DNA of 51,867 nucleotides from a bacterium (GTDB taxonomy: Bacteria > Pseudomonadota > Alphaproteobacteria > Caulobacterales > Hyphomonadaceae). The stretch lies in NCBI GenBank assembly GCA_016125045.1, contig WGML01000011.1, positions 1 through 51,867 of the forward strand. Direction: 5' to 3'. Positions 1 to 8,989 of the stretch are shown piece by piece. The first letter of the stretch is position 1. The number at the start of each line of letters is the position of its first letter. Below the pieces are notes generated by a model, which was not told where the DNA came from, ran no database searches, and was given only the letters and a program-made list of their open reading frames with translations. A program made the translations under genes and the position numbers.

Positions 1-75
1 ACCCTGCGATGTGAGCACTTCAACTTGGCGAAGTTTCGCGACGATCTCCTCGGGCGTGTAGCGCTTGCGAGGCAT
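1..75 (-). CDS. IS3-family transposase OrfA, N-terminal 25 residues
   Basis: The minus-strand frame starts with ATG at 75 behind a GGAGGG ribosome binding site and reads MPRKRYTPEEIVAKLRQVEV before running off the window edge. This is the characteristic start of the IS3-family OrfA, a helix-turn-helix protein that binds the element ends; OrfB with the DDE catalytic core normally follows by frameshifting. Whether the element is intact cannot be judged from 25 codons. Confidence 0.8.
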   Translation of the reverse strand, partial: MPRKRYTPEEIVAKLRQVEVLTSQG

Positions 76-140
76 GTTTCCCTCCAATTTCTCGGTCCAT
101 CCTAACTCTCAGGTCGGACGCGTTTGAAGGGGCTGGGTCA
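1..140 (-). mobile_element. IS3-family insertion sequence, one end, inserted in traG
   Basis: The outer end lies at 140, where the sequence switches abruptly into the traG reading frame. Read on the minus strand the end begins TGACCCAGCCCC, which fits the TGA-type ends of IS3-family elements of the IS407-like group. The first transposase gene begins inside it at 75. Only one end is in the window, so element length and target duplication cannot be seen. Seen: transposase start and the junction. Inferred: the family subgroup. Confidence 0.75.
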
Positions 141-722
141 TTCGCCTGCAATGATGAGCGCACTGCCAAGCGCATCTCCGACATGCTCGGCGTCACCACC
201 GAAACCCGAGCCCAGATGAACTATGCCGGATCGCGCATGGCGCCCTGGCTCGGCCACACCATGGTCTCGCGCCAGGAAGTTCCGCGTCCGCTGCTGACGC
301 CGGGCGAGGTCATGCAGCTTCCTCCTGACGAGGCACTCATTCTGACGGGCGGAGCGCCGCCGATCCGCGCCCGCAAGGTTCGCTATTTTGCCGAGCCGGT
401 GTTCAAGGCGCGTCTTCGCAAACCCTTCACCTCGCCGCGCCTCGCCGGAGATGGGGTGGCAACCAGCTGGTCGGGGCTCGCGGCGCCGCCCCAGACGCCG
501 CCTGCCCAGCCGGCCCCGCCGCCGCCCAGAGGCGGCAAGGGCCGCGCGACACAGGCGAAACAGAAAGCCTTCGACTTCTCGACACCACCAACGCCGGCGC
601 CGACTACAGAGCCTCAGCCCGCATCCCCGGCTCGCGAAGATGATCTGGGCGCAGCGCTTGGCGGACCCACCGCGGCGCAGATCCTGTTCACCGCCGATCC
701 CGACACGTTCGACAGTCTGTGA
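141..722 (+). pseudogene. traG: traG (VirD4-like coupling protein), 3' part cut off by an IS
   Basis: An open frame enters directly from the IS junction at 141 and encodes the C-terminal 193 residues of a TraG/VirD4-type coupling ATPase: NDERTAKRISDMLG, NYAGSRMAPWLGHTM and RPLLTPGEVMQLPPDEALIL are typical of the family's C-terminal part. The Walker motifs would lie upstream, on the far side of the IS, outside the window. The tail after about residue 100 is rich in Pro, Ala and Gln. TraG links the relaxosome to the secretion channel, so the insertion probably makes this ICE unable to transfer itself unless a second coupling protein exists. It lies just upstream of the trb operon, the usual order in Ti/IncP-like ICEs. 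Confidence 0.88.
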
Positions 723-730
723 GGCAAGCC

Positions 731-1180
731 ATGGTTCGCACCAAGATCACTGCTCGCATCCCGCCTGACCTCGCAGACTCTCTGCGCCGCATCGCCGTCC
801 TGAAGGACCGCAGCATATCCGACGTCGTCGAGGAGGCGATCATGCGGTCGTTCGCGGACAAGAGCCAGGCCGAACACGCCGCCCTAATTGTGAAGCTCGA
901 CAACATCAGCCGCCGCCTCGGCGTCATCGAGAAATCCCAGGAAACTCTGTTCGAGCTTTCGGCACACGCAACCCGCTTTGCCATGAGCGTCGCGCCAGAG
1001 ATCCCCGACGCCGATCGCGCCATGCTCAATGCGCGCGGATCGTCGAGATTCCAGAATGTCGTCACCGCCATCGTCGCACGGCTCTCAGGGGGCAAGAGCG
1101 TCTGGAAGGAGCATTTTCTGGACGCAGCGCCCGTCCAGCAATCGCCCGTCCAGCAAGCGGTGGGGGTCGCCGCCGAATGA
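731..1180 (+). CDS. CopG-family ribbon-helix-helix protein of the trb operon
   Basis: The N-terminus (VRTKITARIPPDLADSLRRI, then SISDVVEEAIM) has the strand plus two helices of an RHH DNA-binding domain; the rest (about residues 50-149) is helical with no recognised domain. A CopG-like gene between traG and trbB is a standing feature of alphaproteobacterial ICEs and probably regulates transfer genes, or acts on the relaxosome. The ATG at 731 is chosen; a GTG at 719 overlapping the traG stop would add four residues. The 3' end overlaps trbB by 4 bp (ATGA), so the two are translationally coupled. Confidence 0.8.
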   Translation: MVRTKITARIPPDLADSLRRIAVLKDRSISDVVEEAIMRSFADKSQAEHAALIVKLDNISRRLGVIEKSQETLFELSAHATRFAMSVAPEIPDADRAMLNARGSSRFQNVVTAIVARLSGGKSVWKEHFLDAAPVQQSPVQQAVGVAAE

Positions 1181-2187
1181 GCGCCACGCAACCTCCCCAT
1201 GATCCTGCGCGCGGCCTCGCCATGCTGGCCACGGCCCTGGGCCCGGCGATTTCAGCAACGCTGCTGGCGCCGGACACGATCGAGGTCATCGTCAATCCCG
1301 ACGGGCGGGTCTGGGTCGAGCGCGTCGGCCGCGGCCGGGAGACCGCAGGATTCCGGCTGGAAGCTGCCGAAACAGAACGGGCCATCAGGCTCATCGCGAC
1401 GCTTACCGGCGCTGAGGTAACACGCGAGAAGCCAATCGTGTCGGCAGAACTGCCTCCACGCGGAGAGCGGTTCGAAGGCGTGCTGCCGCCTGTCTCGCGC
1501 GGACCTTGCTTTGCCATCCGCAAGCCGGCCGCGAGCATCATCCGCCTTGATGACTATGCGAGCCAGGGCGTGATCACACCGGACCAGCTCCATCAGCTGA
1601 GGTCGGCCATCGCCGACCACGCCAACATCATCGTCGCGGGCGGAACCGGCTCAGGCAAGACGACGCTCGCCAACGCGCTGCTGGCGGAGATTGCCGGACT
1701 GGACGAGCGCGTCGTCATTCTGGAGGACACACGCGAACTGCAATGCGCCGCCGAGGATGTCGTCGCCCTGCGAACGCAGCCCGGATCGGTGTCACTCTCC
1801 GACCTTGTACGCTCGACACTCCGGCTGCGCCCGGACCGGATCGTTGTCGGGGAGGTTCGCGGACCCGAAGCACTTGACCTCCTGAAAGCCTGGAATACCG
1901 GCCATCCCGGCGGGATCGCCACGCTGCACGCCAACTCGGCGCGCTCTGCCCTGTCGCGGCTGGAGCAGCTTGCCATGGAGGCGTCGACCAGCCCGCCAAC
2001 CGCCCTGATCTCCGAGGCGGTCGACCTCGTCGTCTACATCGAGCGCGGCGGCCGGGCTGGCCGTCGCATCTCCGAAATCTACGCGCCCTCCAACCTCACA
2101 TCGGAGGGGACGCGGATGACCCCGGCGCGGGGGGATCGCGCCTCAGACTACGCACACTCAAACCACGTGCATGGAGCCTCCACATGA
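1177..2187 (+). CDS. trbB: TrbB, conjugal transfer ATPase (VirB11 type)
   Basis: A 336-residue traffic ATPase of the type II/IV secretion family. Walker A is GGTGSGKTT at about residues 154-162, followed by EDTREL (Asp box region), a GEVRGPEALDLLKAWNTGH stretch (Walker B/His box) and GGIATLHANSA. These are all diagnostic of TrbB/VirB11, a hexameric cytoplasmic ATPase that powers pilus assembly and substrate transfer at the inner membrane. It starts inside the copG stop and overlaps trbC by 4 bp, so it belongs to one long transcript. Confidence 0.95.
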   Translation: MSATQPPHDPARGLAMLATALGPAISATLLAPDTIEVIVNPDGRVWVERVGRGRETAGFRLEAAETERAIRLIATLTGAEVTREKPIVSAELPPRGERFEGVLPPVSRGPCFAIRKPAASIIRLDDYASQGVITPDQLHQLRSAIADHANIIVAGGTGSGKTTLANALLAEIAGLDERVVILEDTRELQCAAEDVVALRTQPGSVSLSDLVRSTLRLRPDRIVVGEVRGPEALDLLKAWNTGHPGGIATLHANSARSALSRLEQLAMEASTSPPTALISEAVDLVVYIERGGRAGRRISEIYAPSNLTSEGTRMTPARGDRASDYAHSNHVHGAST

Positions 2188-2516
2188 GACTGACACATTA
2201 TTTGGGGGTCGTGCCCCGCATCGCTGCCATAGCGGTGGCAACCTTTGTCCTTTCCGGCGCGGCCCATGCGGCGACAGCCGGCGGCGGCATGCCCTGGGAA
2301 GGGCCGCTCACCGCCGTGCTGGACTCGATCACCGGTCCTGTCGCACGCATTGTCGCGATCCTGATCATTGTCGCGACCGGCCTGACACTCGCCTTCGGCG
2401 ATGTCGGCCAGGGCTTCAAGAAGTTGCTGCAGATCCTGTTCGGCCTCGCCATCGCGTTCGCGGCCGCCAGCTTCTTCCTGCCGCTCGTCGGTGGCGGCGG
2501 CGCAGTCATTCCCTGA
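2184..2516 (+). CDS. trbC: TrbC, pilin precursor (VirB2 type)
   Basis: A 110-residue protein with a signal peptide ending near AHAATAGGGMPWEGPL, then two hydrophobic segments (about residues 50-75 and 80-105) separated by a short polar loop (FGDVGQGFKKLLQ). This is the size and layout of the TrbC/VirB2 conjugative pilin, which is processed and assembled into the pilus. The start overlaps the trbB stop (ATGA). Confidence 0.9.
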   Translation: MRLTHYLGVVPRIAAIAVATFVLSGAAHAATAGGGMPWEGPLTAVLDSITGPVARIVAILIIVATGLTLAFGDVGQGFKKLLQILFGLAIAFAAASFFLPLVGGGGAVIP

Positions 2517-2544
2517 TCCGCATTCAAGCCGGGAGACAGGCTCC

Positions 2545-2811
2545 ATGCGCGACCCCCACGACGTTCCAGGCTTCCTTGCCCCGGTAAGGCAGGCGCTCAC
2601 GACTATCATCCTCTTCGGCGGCGCTCCGCGCTCCTTCGCCATTCTCAATGGCACACTGGCGATGGTGGTCGTGTTCTCGGGCGCACTCCTTGCCGGACTG
2701 ATCCTGGGCGTCGTGGGGCATGTCGTCGGTGTCTTCCTCGCCCGGCGCGATCCACAGGCGATGGACATCCTCCAGCGCAGCATGCGCATCCCGCCTCACC
2801 TTGAAGTCTAG
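2545..2811 (+). CDS. trbD: TrbD, VirB3-like inner-membrane protein
   Basis: An 88-residue protein. The N-terminal HDVPGFLAPVRQAL resembles the VirB3/TrbD signature, followed by two membrane segments (about residues 28-65) and a short cytoplasmic tail. VirB3-like proteins sit with the VirB4/TrbE ATPase at the inner membrane; trbE follows directly, 40 bp downstream. The ATG at 2545 follows a GGGAGACAGG ribosome binding site. A longer frame opening at 2401 overlaps trbC and is not credible. Confidence 0.88.
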   Translation: MRDPHDVPGFLAPVRQALTTIILFGGAPRSFAILNGTLAMVVVFSGALLAGLILGVVGHVVGVFLARRDPQAMDILQRSMRIPPHLEV

Positions 2812-2851
2812 GCCACGCCTCAGTTCGCACTGAAATCCGACGAGCTCGTAC

Positions 2852-5365
2852 ATGATCAGCTTCGCTCCCTACAGTCACAAGCCTAGCCGCCTCGAAGACT
2901 TCCTCCCCTGGGGCCTTCTGGTCGCGCCGGGCGTCGTCCTCAACAAGGATGGTTCGTTCCAGAGAACGGCGCGGTTCCGCGGCCCGGACGTAAGATCCTC
3001 GACCCCGGAGGAACTCGTGTCATTCGCCGCACGCGCCAACAACGTGTTCCGACGCCTGGGCTCGGGCTGGGCTATCTATGTCGAAGCAGACCGGCGCGAG
3101 ATCACGTCCTATCCCGATGGCTGCTTTGACGACGACCTGTCACGATTGATCGATTCCGAACGCGCGGCGGCGTTCGAGCGGGCCGGCGCGCAGTTCGAGA
3201 CCATCCATTACCTCACGCTGCAATGGACGCCGGCGCCGGACGCCAGCCGGAAAGCTTCCGCCTTCTTTTTCGAAATGGACAGACACGACCGGCCGGTCGT
3301 GAAGACCTCCAAAGCCGACGACAGGGCGAAAGCGTCGCGACGGCTTGACCGCCAAGTGGCGCGCGAAGCCCTTGAGCAGTTCCAGCAAGCCAGCACGCAG
3401 GCGTTCGGTCTGTTTGAGGGCATCGTCGCTGAGTTCGACGTCCTGGATGACCACGAGACGCTCACCTACCTCAAGGCGACAGTTTCACCGAGACGCCAGG
3501 CGATAAAGGCGCCGGCTGGCCCGGGTTTCCTTGATGGCCTCCTGTGCGATGCGCCGCTCACCGGCGGCGCCGCGCCGATGCTGGGCGACAAGCATCTGCG
3601 TGTTCTTACCATTAAAGGCTTTCCGGCCTTCACGGCTCCGGGCGTTCTTGATGATCTCAACGCCCTGTCGATCACCTATCGCTGGATGACGCGATATCTC
3701 TGCCTCGACCGGGACGAAGCCGAGAAAGAGCTCACCAAGTGGCGGCGGCTCTGGTTCTCCAGGCACAAATCGCTATCGGCGCTGCTGAAAGAGGTGCTCA
3801 CCAAGGAGACCTCCACCTTCTCCAACCCCGACGCCCTGGCCAAGACAGCCGAGGTGGACGCTGCCCTGGAAGAGGTCGGATCCGAAGCGATCGGTTTCGG
3901 CTTCCTTACCGCTACGCTGATCGTCTTGGGCGACACCGCTGCGGAGGCAGACGAGAAGTTGCGGCTTGCCGATCGCGTCATCTCGGCGCGCGGGTTCGTC
4001 GCCGTGGCGGAGACGCTCAACGCTGTCGAAGCCTGGCTCTCCAGCCTGCCGGGTCACGCATGGGCCAATATCCGCCATCCGATGGTGTCGACGCTCAACC
4101 TCGCCCACATCGCGCCGCTGGCGACACCCTGGGCGGGCGACAGCTGGAACCATCACCTTGACGCGCCGCCATTGTCGGTCGCCCACACCGACGGCTCGAC
4201 GCCTTTCCGGCTCGATCTTCACGTTGGCGATGTCGGCCACACGCTGGTGATCGGGCCCACCGGCGCCGGCAAATCCGTGCTGCTCTCTTTTCTCGCCCTG
4301 CAATGGAAGCGGTTTGCCGGCGCCCAGGTCTTCCTGTTCGACAAGGGTGGCTCGGCGCGCGCGGCCTTGCTGGGCATGGGCGGGACCGCCATCGACCTCG
4401 GAGGAACAGGCGTTGCCGCCTTCCAGCCGCTGGCGCGGATCGACACGCCCAGGGGACGCGCCGATGCACTCGACTGGGTGATGAACCTGCTCGCGCAGGA
4501 GGGCTTGTCCCAAACGCCGGACATCAAGGAGCCGGTCTGGACGGCGCTCGGAAGCCTCCGGTCTGCGCCGCCTGAGCAGCGGCACCTTACCGGACTTCGT
4601 TTGCTGGTCCAGAATGCTGCGGTTCAGGCGGCGCTCCTGCCTTATACGCAGGACGGCGCGATGGGCGGCGTCTTTGACGGGGCGGAAGACAGGCTCGAAC
4701 TCAGCGATGTCGTGCTTTTCGAGATGGAAGAGATCATGGCGCGGCCCAAGGCGACTGCGCCCGCCCTGCTCCATCTGTTCGACCGGCTCGAAGAGCGATT
4801 TGATGGCCGCCCGACCCTTCTGATCCTGGACGAAGCGTGGCTGTTTCTCGACTCGCCGCTGTTCGCCGCCCGCATTCGCGAATGGCTGAAGACGCTCCGC
4901 AAGAAGAATGTCGCGGTCGTGTTCGCGACGCAATCGCTGGCCGATGTTGCGGACAGCGCTATTGCACCGGCTCTTATCGAGTCCTGTCCCACGCGCATTT
5001 ACCTTCCCAACGAACGCGCGTTCGAACCGCAGCAGCGGCAGGCCTATGAGCGGTTCGGTCTCAACGACACCGAGATCGATCTCATCGCCACGGCGCAGCG
5101 CAAGCGGCACTATTACTATGCCAGCCCCAAGGGCCGCCGCCTGTTCGAGCTCTCGCTTGGGCCGGTCGCGCTTGCCTTCTGCGCGGCGTCCGATCCTGCG
5201 TCACGTGAGCTGATCGCCACGCTGGAGCGACAGGCATCCGCAACGCCCTTCTGGCGGCGCTTTCTGCGGGCTCGTCAACTCGCCTGGGTGCTCGATGCGC
5301 TGGATGAGCCCGAGGGCGACACCCCGCACTCCCGCACCTCAATCAAACTCCTGGAGACCGTCTGA
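2852..5365 (+). CDS. trbE: TrbE, VirB4-type conjugation ATPase
   Basis: 837 residues, the normal length. The N-terminal half is the CagE/TrbE/VirB domain that contacts the channel; the C-terminal half carries Walker A GPTGAGKS (about residues 468-475), Walker B LLILDEAWLF (about residue 656) and the AtTQSLADV motif typical of VirB4. TrbE is the largest ATPase of the mating-pair apparatus, required for pilus production and DNA transfer. Its last codon overlaps the trbJ start (TGATG). Confidence 0.96.
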   Translation: MISFAPYSHKPSRLEDFLPWGLLVAPGVVLNKDGSFQRTARFRGPDVRSSTPEELVSFAARANNVFRRLGSGWAIYVEADRREITSYPDGCFDDDLSRLIDSERAAAFERAGAQFETIHYLTLQWTPAPDASRKASAFFFEMDRHDRPVVKTSKADDRAKASRRLDRQVAREALEQFQQASTQAFGLFEGIVAEFDVLDDHETLTYLKATVSPRRQAIKAPAGPGFLDGLLCDAPLTGGAAPMLGDKHLRVLTIKGFPAFTAPGVLDDLNALSITYRWMTRYLCLDRDEAEKELTKWRRLWFSRHKSLSALLKEVLTKETSTFSNPDALAKTAEVDAALEEVGSEAIGFGFLTATLIVLGDTAAEADEKLRLADRVISARGFVAVAETLNAVEAWLSSLPGHAWANIRHPMVSTLNLAHIAPLATPWAGDSWNHHLDAPPLSVAHTDGSTPFRLDLHVGDVGHTLVIGPTGAGKSVLLSFLALQWKRFAGAQVFLFDKGGSARAALLGMGGTAIDLGGTGVAAFQPLARIDTPRGRADALDWVMNLLAQEGLSQTPDIKEPVWTALGSLRSAPPEQRHLTGLRLLVQNAAVQAALLPYTQDGAMGGVFDGAEDRLELSDVVLFEMEEIMARPKATAPALLHLFDRLEERFDGRPTLLILDEAWLFLDSPLFAARIREWLKTLRKKNVAVVFATQSLADVADSAIAPALIESCPTRIYLPNERAFEPQQRQAYERFGLNDTEIDLIATAQRKRHYYYASPKGRRLFELSLGPVALAFCAASDPASRELIATLERQASATPFWRRFLRARQLAWVLDALDEPEGDTPHSRTSIKLLETV

Positions 5366-6114
5366 TGAAACGCCGTCCTTCTTCTCTGCCTCGGGTCCTG
5401 CTTCGCGCGCTGCTCAGCGCAGTCGCACTGGCGCCGATCGTCGCTCAACCCGCGCAGGCCCAAATGATCGTCAACGACCCGCTCAACCTCATCCAGACCG
5501 CGCTTAACGCGACCCGGGCGCTGCAGCAGATCAACAACCAGGTGCAGCAGATCACCAATCAGATCCGGCAGCTCGAAAACGACGCCAGGAACCTGACGCG
5601 GCTGGGCGACACGTTCGCGCCTGAGATCATGACCAAACTCCGCGAGATGGACGCGCTGCTCAATGAAGCGCGAGGACTTGCTCTGAGGGTCGGTGAGACC
5701 CGCGCCGCGCTGGAGTCTCTCTATACGGGCGACTATCGCGGCACCGATGTCGCAACACGGGCACAGGCCGCCGCCCGGCAGATCGACGCCGCCCGCTCCG
5801 CACTCCAGACATCGCTCATCGTGCAGGCGCAGGCCACGGAACAGCTGCGAACCGACCAGACGACCCTGCAGGCGTTGACCAGCGCGAGCGCCAACGCCAC
5901 GGGCGCCCTGTCGGCGCAGCAAGCGACCAATGAACTTCTGGCGTTCCAGGCGCAGCAATCCATGCGCCTCCAGGCGCTGCTCGTCGCCGAGTCCCGCGCC
6001 GAGGCGCTGGAGCGCGCCCGCCAGATGGAAGTCCAGGCTCAGGCCCGCGCCCAGCACGATCATTTCTTCTCGGGCGCGCAAACGGCGCACCCCGGCCAGA
6101 AGCCGTGGAACTGA
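5365..6114 (+). CDS. trbJ: TrbJ, VirB5-like periplasmic/pilus-tip protein
   Basis: 249 residues with a signal peptide (hydrophobic stretch ending at AQPAQAQM, about residue 33) and long Gln/Ala-rich coiled-coil segments such as QQINNQVQQITNQIRQ. This layout is typical of TrbJ/VirB5, a minor pilus component. The next gene in many trb operons, the entry-exclusion lipoprotein trbK, is not found: only 29 bp separate trbJ from trbL. Confidence 0.92.
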   Translation: MKRRPSSLPRVLLRALLSAVALAPIVAQPAQAQMIVNDPLNLIQTALNATRALQQINNQVQQITNQIRQLENDARNLTRLGDTFAPEIMTKLREMDALLNEARGLALRVGETRAALESLYTGDYRGTDVATRAQAAARQIDAARSALQTSLIVQAQATEQLRTDQTTLQALTSASANATGALSAQQATNELLAFQAQQSMRLQALLVAESRAEALERARQMEVQAQARAQHDHFFSGAQTAHPGQKPWN

Positions 6115-6143
6115 CGCGCACTTAGCCAGACGGGACGATAGTC

Positions 6144-7469
6144 ATGAACGATTTCTCGGCGATCGACGGGTTCCTCAACACGTTCACGACCTATATCGAT
6201 TCAGGCTTCGGCCTGATCTCCGGCGACGTCACCTCGCTGGCCGCCATTCTCATTGTCATCGACGTCACCATCGCCGCCCTGTTCTGGGCGTGGGGCCAGA
6301 ACACCGACATCATCCAGAGCCTCGTCAAGAAGACGCTTTACGTCGGGGCCTTCGCCTACATCCTTGGCAACTTCGCCGTACTGGCGACCATCATCTTCAA
6401 CAGCTTTGCGACTTTGGGTCTTGATGCTGCGGCCGCCAGCTTCACGCCTGCTGACCTCCTGAGGCCCGGCCTGGTTGCAGCCGAGGGTCTTGCTGCGTCC
6501 CAGCCGATCTTCGATCATATCGGGACCATCGCGCCCGGGCCTTTCGAGTTCTTCGGGAACCTTGCCGAAGTGCTGCTTCTCCTGATCGGCGGGATTATCG
6601 TCATCGCGGCCTTCTTCGTGCTGTCGATCCAGCTCTTCGTCTTAATCGTCGAGTTCAAGCTGACGACGCTGGCAGGCTTCGTGCTGGTCCCGTTCGCCTT
6701 CTGGCGCCAGACGACCTTCCTGGCCGAGCGAGTCCTCGGCAATGTGATCTCCTCCGGCATCAAGGTGCTGGTGATCGCCGTGGTGATCGGCATCGGCTCG
6801 ACCATGTTCGAGACGCTGCGCAACGCGCTTGATCCTGACGACATGACCATCGAACAGGCCTTCGCCGTCGTGCTTGGCGCGCTGACGCTGATGGGCCTTG
6901 CCATCTTCTGCCCGCGCATCGCGGCCGGTCTTGTCTCGGGAGCGCCTCAGCTGTCTGCTGGCGCTGCCGCCGGCACAACGCTGGGCGTGGGCGCTGCGGG
7001 GGCCGGGGCCGTGATGGCTGGTCGCGCTGCGGCGGGCGCCGCAGTCGGCGCGGGCCGGGCTGCCGCGAACGGGACGGCAAGCTCTGCCGGCAGTCTGCGC
7101 GCTGCAACCGCGCTCGGCTCACTGCGCACCGGCCTCAACGGTCCTCTCGCCGCGCCACTCAACGCCGCCGTCGGACTTGGCGCATCGGCGGCTGGCAGCC
7201 TGGCTCAGGGCGCCGGCCGCGTCGCCAGCCACTTCCGCGCGCGCGCAACGACTGGCGCCCGCGTCGTGGCGGGAAATGCAGGCGCCCTATCACCAATGCC
7301 TACTGCCGCCGCAGGCTCGAGCACTCCGTCAGGCCAGCCGGCGTGGGCGAGGCGTTTCCGGCGAACGCAGGCAATGCATCAGGGCGTGATGGTCGCTGCT
7401 CACACCCTGAATGCGGGCGACGGCGGCGGCGCCTCCGAAGGCCCCAATCTCAAGCAAAGACAGGAGTAG
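6144..7469 (+). CDS. trbL: TrbL, VirB6-like polytopic membrane protein
   Basis: 441 residues. Five to six hydrophobic segments fill about residues 25-260, including a conserved region around FKLTTLAGFVLVPFAFWRQT. An Ala/Gly-rich low-complexity C-terminal third (about 275-441) ends in a basic segment. This matches TrbL/VirB6, the inner-membrane channel subunit. It is followed immediately by trbF with no spacer. Confidence 0.94.
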   Translation: MNDFSAIDGFLNTFTTYIDSGFGLISGDVTSLAAILIVIDVTIAALFWAWGQNTDIIQSLVKKTLYVGAFAYILGNFAVLATIIFNSFATLGLDAAAASFTPADLLRPGLVAAEGLAASQPIFDHIGTIAPGPFEFFGNLAEVLLLLIGGIIVIAAFFVLSIQLFVLIVEFKLTTLAGFVLVPFAFWRQTTFLAERVLGNVISSGIKVLVIAVVIGIGSTMFETLRNALDPDDMTIEQAFAVVLGALTLMGLAIFCPRIAAGLVSGAPQLSAGAAAGTTLGVGAAGAGAVMAGRAAAGAAVGAGRAAANGTASSAGSLRAATALGSLRTGLNGPLAAPLNAAVGLGASAAGSLAQGAGRVASHFRARATTGARVVAGNAGALSPMPTAAAGSSTPSGQPAWARRFRRTQAMHQGVMVAAHTLNAGDGGGASEGPNLKQRQE

Positions 7470-8171
7470 ATGATGTTCGCCTCCCGAACGGCAGCGGGGC
7501 GGTCCTCCCGCTTCCAGAAAACAGCCGAACCGGACACGCCCTACCGGCAGGCGCAGGAGGTGTGGGACCGGCGCATGGGTTCGACCCTGGCCCATGCCCG
7601 CACCTGGCGCACGGCGGCGCTGGGAGGACTCGCCCTCTCCGGGCTCCTTGCTACGGCGACCATTGCCCTTGCCCTGCGGCCAGCGTCAGTCCCGTTCGTG
7701 ATCGAAGCCAACGCAACAGGAGAGGCCCGGCTCATAGGCCCTGCCATGAAGGCCTATGAGCCGGGCGATGCTCAATTGTCCTGGCATCTGGCACGGTTCG
7801 TCGAAAAAATTCGTAGCCTTCCGTCCGATCCCATCGTGGTCCGGCAGAACTGGCTCTCCGCCTATGATTGGGCGACGCAGGCCGGCGCGCAGGTGCTGAA
7901 CAGACTCGCGGAGGAGAATGATCCGTTCGCTCAGGTCGGCAAGACGACTGTCGCTGTCGAGGTCCTGTCGGTCGTTCGCGCAAGTCCCAATAGCTTCAAC
8001 CTGCGCTGGCGCGAGTCCGCCTACAACAACGGAACACTCGTCAAGGTCGAGCGCTTCACCGGCGTCGCCACTGTCGTCATCGATCAGCCCTCCGATCCCG
8101 AGCGTCTCTCGAAGAACCCGCTCGGCCTTTACGTCCATGCCTTCACCTGGTCCAGGGATCTCCAACAATGA
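7470..8171 (+). CDS. trbF: TrbF, VirB8-like inner-membrane assembly factor
   Basis: 233 residues: a short cytoplasmic N-terminus (FQKTAEPDTPYRQAQEVWDRRMG), a single membrane segment at about 48-70 and a periplasmic VirB8-type domain (about 75-230) with VRQNWLSAYDWATQAGAQVL and NPFNLRWRE-like positions (here NSFNLRWRE). VirB8-like proteins nucleate the periplasmic part of the channel. It overlaps trbG by 4 bp. Confidence 0.93.
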   Translation: MMFASRTAAGRSSRFQKTAEPDTPYRQAQEVWDRRMGSTLAHARTWRTAALGGLALSGLLATATIALALRPASVPFVIEANATGEARLIGPAMKAYEPGDAQLSWHLARFVEKIRSLPSDPIVVRQNWLSAYDWATQAGAQVLNRLAEENDPFAQVGKTTVAVEVLSVVRASPNSFNLRWRESAYNNGTLVKVERFTGVATVVIDQPSDPERLSKNPLGLYVHAFTWSRDLQQ

Positions 8172-8989
8172 AAACGTCTTCTAGTCTCGTCGCCAGCATG
8201 GCGTTGCTTGCCCTGGCATCGCCTGCAATCGCCCAATCAAAACCGCCACCGCTTCAGCAAACAAACCAGGCCGCGATCCGCAGCGCTGCCGATGCCTCGC
8301 TCGTCGGCGCCCTGCACGAGTTCGCCTATGAGCGCGGCGCGCTCTATGCGATCCAGGCTTCGCCCCAGCGCATCACCGACATTGCGCTGGAGCCGGGCGA
8401 GGCCCTGCTCTCCGTTTCGGCTGGCGACACCACGCGCTGGATCGTGAGTGACGCCCGCTCGGGCTCGGGACCAGCCAGCCAGGCGCACGTGCTGGTGAAG
8501 CCCAATGCGGCGAACCTGTCGACCAACCTCATCATCATGACCGACCGGCGCATCTATCATCTCGATCTCAGGAGCGTTTCCGGCACGGCGATGGCGGCCA
8601 TTTCCTGGCGCTATCCCGCCGACATGATGCTGGCGAACAATCCTCCTCCACCGCCTGCCCCGCCGCCGCCTCCACCGTTCGCGCCGGAACAACTCAATCT
8701 TCGCTACCGGATCGACGGCGACAAACCGGATTGGCGTCCGCTGGCGGCGTTCGACGATGGCCAGCAGGTTTTCATCGAGATGCCCGAGAAGATCAGGACG
8801 ATGGAGGCCCCGCCCCTGTTTGTCATCGGCGATGACGGCGCCGAGCTCGTGAACTACCGCGTCCAGGGTCAATACTATGTGGTCGACCGTCTGTTCAGCA
8901 AAGCCGAGCTGCGCCTCGGCTCCGGATGGGGTCAGAAGAAAGTTCAGATCTACCGCCAGACGCCGATCTCGGGAGGTCCCCGTGGCTGA
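8168..8989 (+). CDS. trbG: TrbG, VirB9-like outer-membrane complex protein
   Basis: 273 residues with an N-terminal signal peptide (cleavage near PAIAQS). A VirB9/CagX-type beta domain follows: YAIQASPQRITDIALEPGE, then WIVSD, VLVKP, NLIIMTDRRIYHLDL. A Pro-rich linker at about 158-172 (PPPPAPPPPPPF) precedes a C-terminal beta domain (LNLRYRIDGD, PPLFVIGDDGAELVNYRVQG). It forms the outer-membrane core with TrbI. The stop lies inside the start of trbI. Confidence 0.95.
   Translation: MKTSSSLVASMALLALASPAIAQSKPPPLQQTNQAAIRSAADASLVGALHEFAYERGALYAIQASPQRITDIALEPGEALLSVSAGDTTRWIVSDARSGSGPASQAHVLVKPNAANLSTNLIIMTDRRIYHLDLRSVSGTAMAAISWRYPADMMLANNPPPPPAPPPPPPFAPEQLNLRYRIDGDKPDWRPLAAFDDGQQVFIEMPEKIRTMEAPPLFVIGDDGAELVNYRVQGQYYVVDRLFSKAELRLGSGWGQKKVQIYRQTPISGGPRG

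Noticed and set aside
3773..5110. 445-codon minus-strand open frame inside trbE
   Set aside because: It is antisense to the conserved TrbE ATPase and has Arg-rich, non-domain sequence.
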